This document shows, one piece after another, positions 62,083 through 64,000 of a stretch of DNA of 64,000 nucleotides. Both the position numbers and the translations under genes were made by a program. Position 1 is the stretch's first letter; every line of letters starts with the position of its first letter. The notes under the pieces were generated by a model. That model saw nothing but the letters and a program-made list of their open reading frames with translations. It made no database searches and had not been told where the DNA came from. Origin of the DNA: Lithospermum erythrorhizon (lineage: Eukaryota > Streptophyta > Magnoliopsida > Boraginales > Boraginaceae); contig JADFUC010001889.1 in the NCBI GenBank assembly GCA_019722365.1, forward strand, positions 2,790,001 to 2,854,000. The letters are read 5' to 3'.

Positions 62083-64000
62083 ATGGCTGAAATTAAAGTT
62101 CCAAAAGTAGAGAAAAATCCAACTAAGATTAGAAATGTTCCCATTGCTGTAACACCAGAAGGTTTCTGGTGTTGCCCATCTCCTGTGGGGTTTCAGAAGA
62201 GTGTGAAACCTCAGAATCCTCAAAATAAGCCCAAAACATCATCATCTCCAGCACCCAAATCTTCGTCTCAGAAGAAACCAACCTCAGAAGCTGTGAAAAA
62301 GCCAATTAGTACGGCATCAAAACCGCCCCAAGTTTGGGTTGAGCAATTACCTCCCCCTGATGATGCTCTGGTTATTAATGGATCGGCTGAGACTGCTCGG
62401 GCATCTGAGCCGAAGGTCGAAAATAAGCCAAGAAAGGTGTCAATTGAGTTTGGTGAAAGTGGAACTAGTGATCTCAAGCTAATTCTATTGGGAAAGAATG
62501 GGTTCACGGTGAAACTGAGTGTGCACAGGAGTACACTGATGGAAAAGAGTGGCTTTTTCGCGAAGAAAATATCCGAGGAACAACTTATCTTCCCTTGTAT
62601 GGAAATTGATGACTGTGAGGATGTTGAGGTGTATGTTGATACAGTTGGACTAATGTACTGCACAGAATTGAAGCAACGATTAAAAAAGCAAAACGTTGCA
62701 CGGATCTTAAGTATCCTAAAGGTAATTACCTTATTACCAATTACAAGCCTTAAAATTGTGAAGTAATTATCTGATACAGTATTTGATAAATACTCGAATT
62801 CCGAGAAGCTGTTTACTGACGGTGAGACAAAGAGGAGAGTCTCGCTCTCCATTCCTTCCCACAAGTAGGAAAATTTGTATCTTTGAATTTGCTCTCTTCA
62901 TTATTGAATTATTGTGCGTTATAGGTAGTGCTGCTTTAATATCAACTATCTTCCATTTGGTCATCCAATTATTGTTGCCTATATTTGTACTGCTGGATTT
63001 AGCGATATCCCCTGCGAAAAAGTTAATGAGTAAAGCGGATGGCTATCTGATGGGCATAGATTTGCAATTATGTATCAATTAATGGATCATTCAGATGCCA
63101 GTCTAATACTTGTAATTATGGTTTCAAGAAAAATGTCGATATGCTAAACTTGGTGAAAGTCATCTATTTAGGGCTTCATTTATTTGGCTCATTTGGGTAT
63201 GCATAAAATTGCAGCTTGTTAAACAAGAGTACACTAACTAACACTTGCAATTTATTAACTCTATGTTCATATTGCAGGCGAAAGTTTTATAGTCAAAATG
63301 TTCTGTCTGCTAAGAGTTTCATTAATCCTATGACTTAGTTCCTTTTCTTTTTGAATGACCTACTTTGATTTTTTGCAAGTATTAAGGTAAGTGTACATTT
63401 ATATAGTTGGCTTAAAGTGGAGTAAGAGTATCCTTGGAACAAAAGACGTAACAAATAGAAGGTAACAAATTTGTAATATTATTTTAGTATGAAGAGTAAA
63501 TATGGGGGAAAATGTTTAACGGAGAAAGTATTGATTATCGTATATTCAATTTGATATACTTTTTTATGATGTTTTAGCTTCCCTTTTTCTCTTTTGAGTT
63601 CGGGTTATATGCTTTCTAGAACATATGATCACCACTCTTATCATAAGTTGTTCTCATTCATGCAAAACTGATATTGATTTAGAACCCAAAATCGCTTCTG
63701 TGTATTCTTTATAGATTAACTACCATGTAGTTTTTGCTTCTTCGCCTTCAATTATTAGTTATGCGTTATTTGGGAGTTACTTAAAGGAACAGAAAATTAG
63801 CCTTCAATTATTAGTTATGCATTATTTGGGATTTACTTAAAGGAACAGAAAATTAATAGCTTGGGATTAATATTCATTAGATGTTTCTGCATAAATTTTG
63901 CAGGTTGCTGAACAACTAGGCTATACATCATGTGTTGAATCATGTTTAGAATACTTGGAAGCTGTGCCTTGGGTGGGGGAAGATGAAGAGCAGAAAGTGA
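62083..64000 (+). CDS. BTB/POZ domain protein, 5' part (truncated by window)
   Basis: Exon 1 is 62083-62721 (213 codons, ATG chosen as the first in a good context); exon 2 starts at 63904 after a 1182-bp intron and runs off the window. The N-terminal part carries VPIAVTPEGFWCCPSPVGFQ (19-38), a family hallmark, then a Ser/Pro/Lys-rich linker (40-120). The BTB fold runs from SDLKLILL (129) through VKLSVHRSTLMEKSGFFAKK (143-162) and across the splice to QLGYTSCVESCLEYLEAVPW. It resembles the Arabidopsis At1g63850/At3g05675 group, plant BTB proteins possibly acting as CUL3 substrate adaptors; the target is unknown. The frame at 62783-63082 lies in the intron and is not coding. Confidence 0.88.
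63745..63856 (+). repeat. 56-bp tandem duplication in the BTB intron
   Basis: Two adjacent near-identical copies starting CCTTCAATTATTAGTTATGC at 63745 and 63801, differing at only a few bases. The array ends about 47 bp before the exon 2 acceptor, in the zone where a branch point would lie. Confidence 0.9.

Noticed and set aside
62783..63082. 99-residue hydrophobic frame as a membrane protein
   Set aside because: It lies wholly in the BTB intron, has no ATG at its start and no recognisable family.
1..64000. Bacterial-type systems, CRISPR arrays, tRNA or rRNA genes, organelle DNA insertions
   Set aside because: I scanned for regular spaced repeats, tRNA-like arms with GGTTCRA and organelle coding motifs and saw none convincing; a tRNA scan and an organelle-genome search would be needed to be certain.

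Overview
The window is nuclear DNA from a flowering plant, most likely a core eudicot. The genes have GT-AG introns with T-rich acceptors, intergenic DNA is very AT-rich, and there are plant-specific families (PLS-DYW PPR protein, PsbO, CEP peptide, SKU5-similar protein, STS14-like CAP protein) plus decayed LTR retrotransposons, CACTA-like and Stowaway elements. I cannot assign a genus. No bacterial-type operon, CRISPR array, rRNA or convincing tRNA was seen.

Layout: 1-3340 is decayed retroelement DNA, an LTR-like block followed by a minus-strand DUF4283/zinc-knuckle remnant. A six-exon P-loop sulfotransferase-like gene lies at 6589-10602 (+) and a CEP peptide-hormone precursor at 11682-11981 (+). 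A CACTA-like non-autonomous element occupies about 14432-18128 and a Copia LTR lies near 21.7-21.8 kb. An intronless DYW-class PPR gene (23627-25729, minus) is followed by an array of about 180-bp units that repeat its own last codons. A Copia element with another LTR nested in it lies at about 27.4-30.9 kb, and a relative of the CACTA-like element at about 33.1-34.9 kb.

The second half holds an eight-exon SKS/pollen ascorbate-oxidase homologue (35859-38458, +), a decayed Copia element (about 38.88-41.58 kb, minus), a small conserved protein of unknown function (43890-44189, +), a PsbO gene with frame-breaking indels in exon 2 (47617-49144, +), a PPR fragment (about 49.5-49.8 kb, minus), an STS14-like CAP protein (53952-54491, +), a Stowaway MITE (56458-56710) and the 5' part of a BTB/POZ gene that runs off the right edge (62083-64000, +).

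The genes are ordinary, independently transcribed plant genes and form no pathway or cluster. I did not find a convincing new system. The two observations most worth checking are the DYW-derived repeat array downstream of the PPR gene, and the PsbO exon 2 in which nearly all the damage is small indels confined to about 190 bp. The second pattern looks more like a consensus error than ordinary pseudogene decay.
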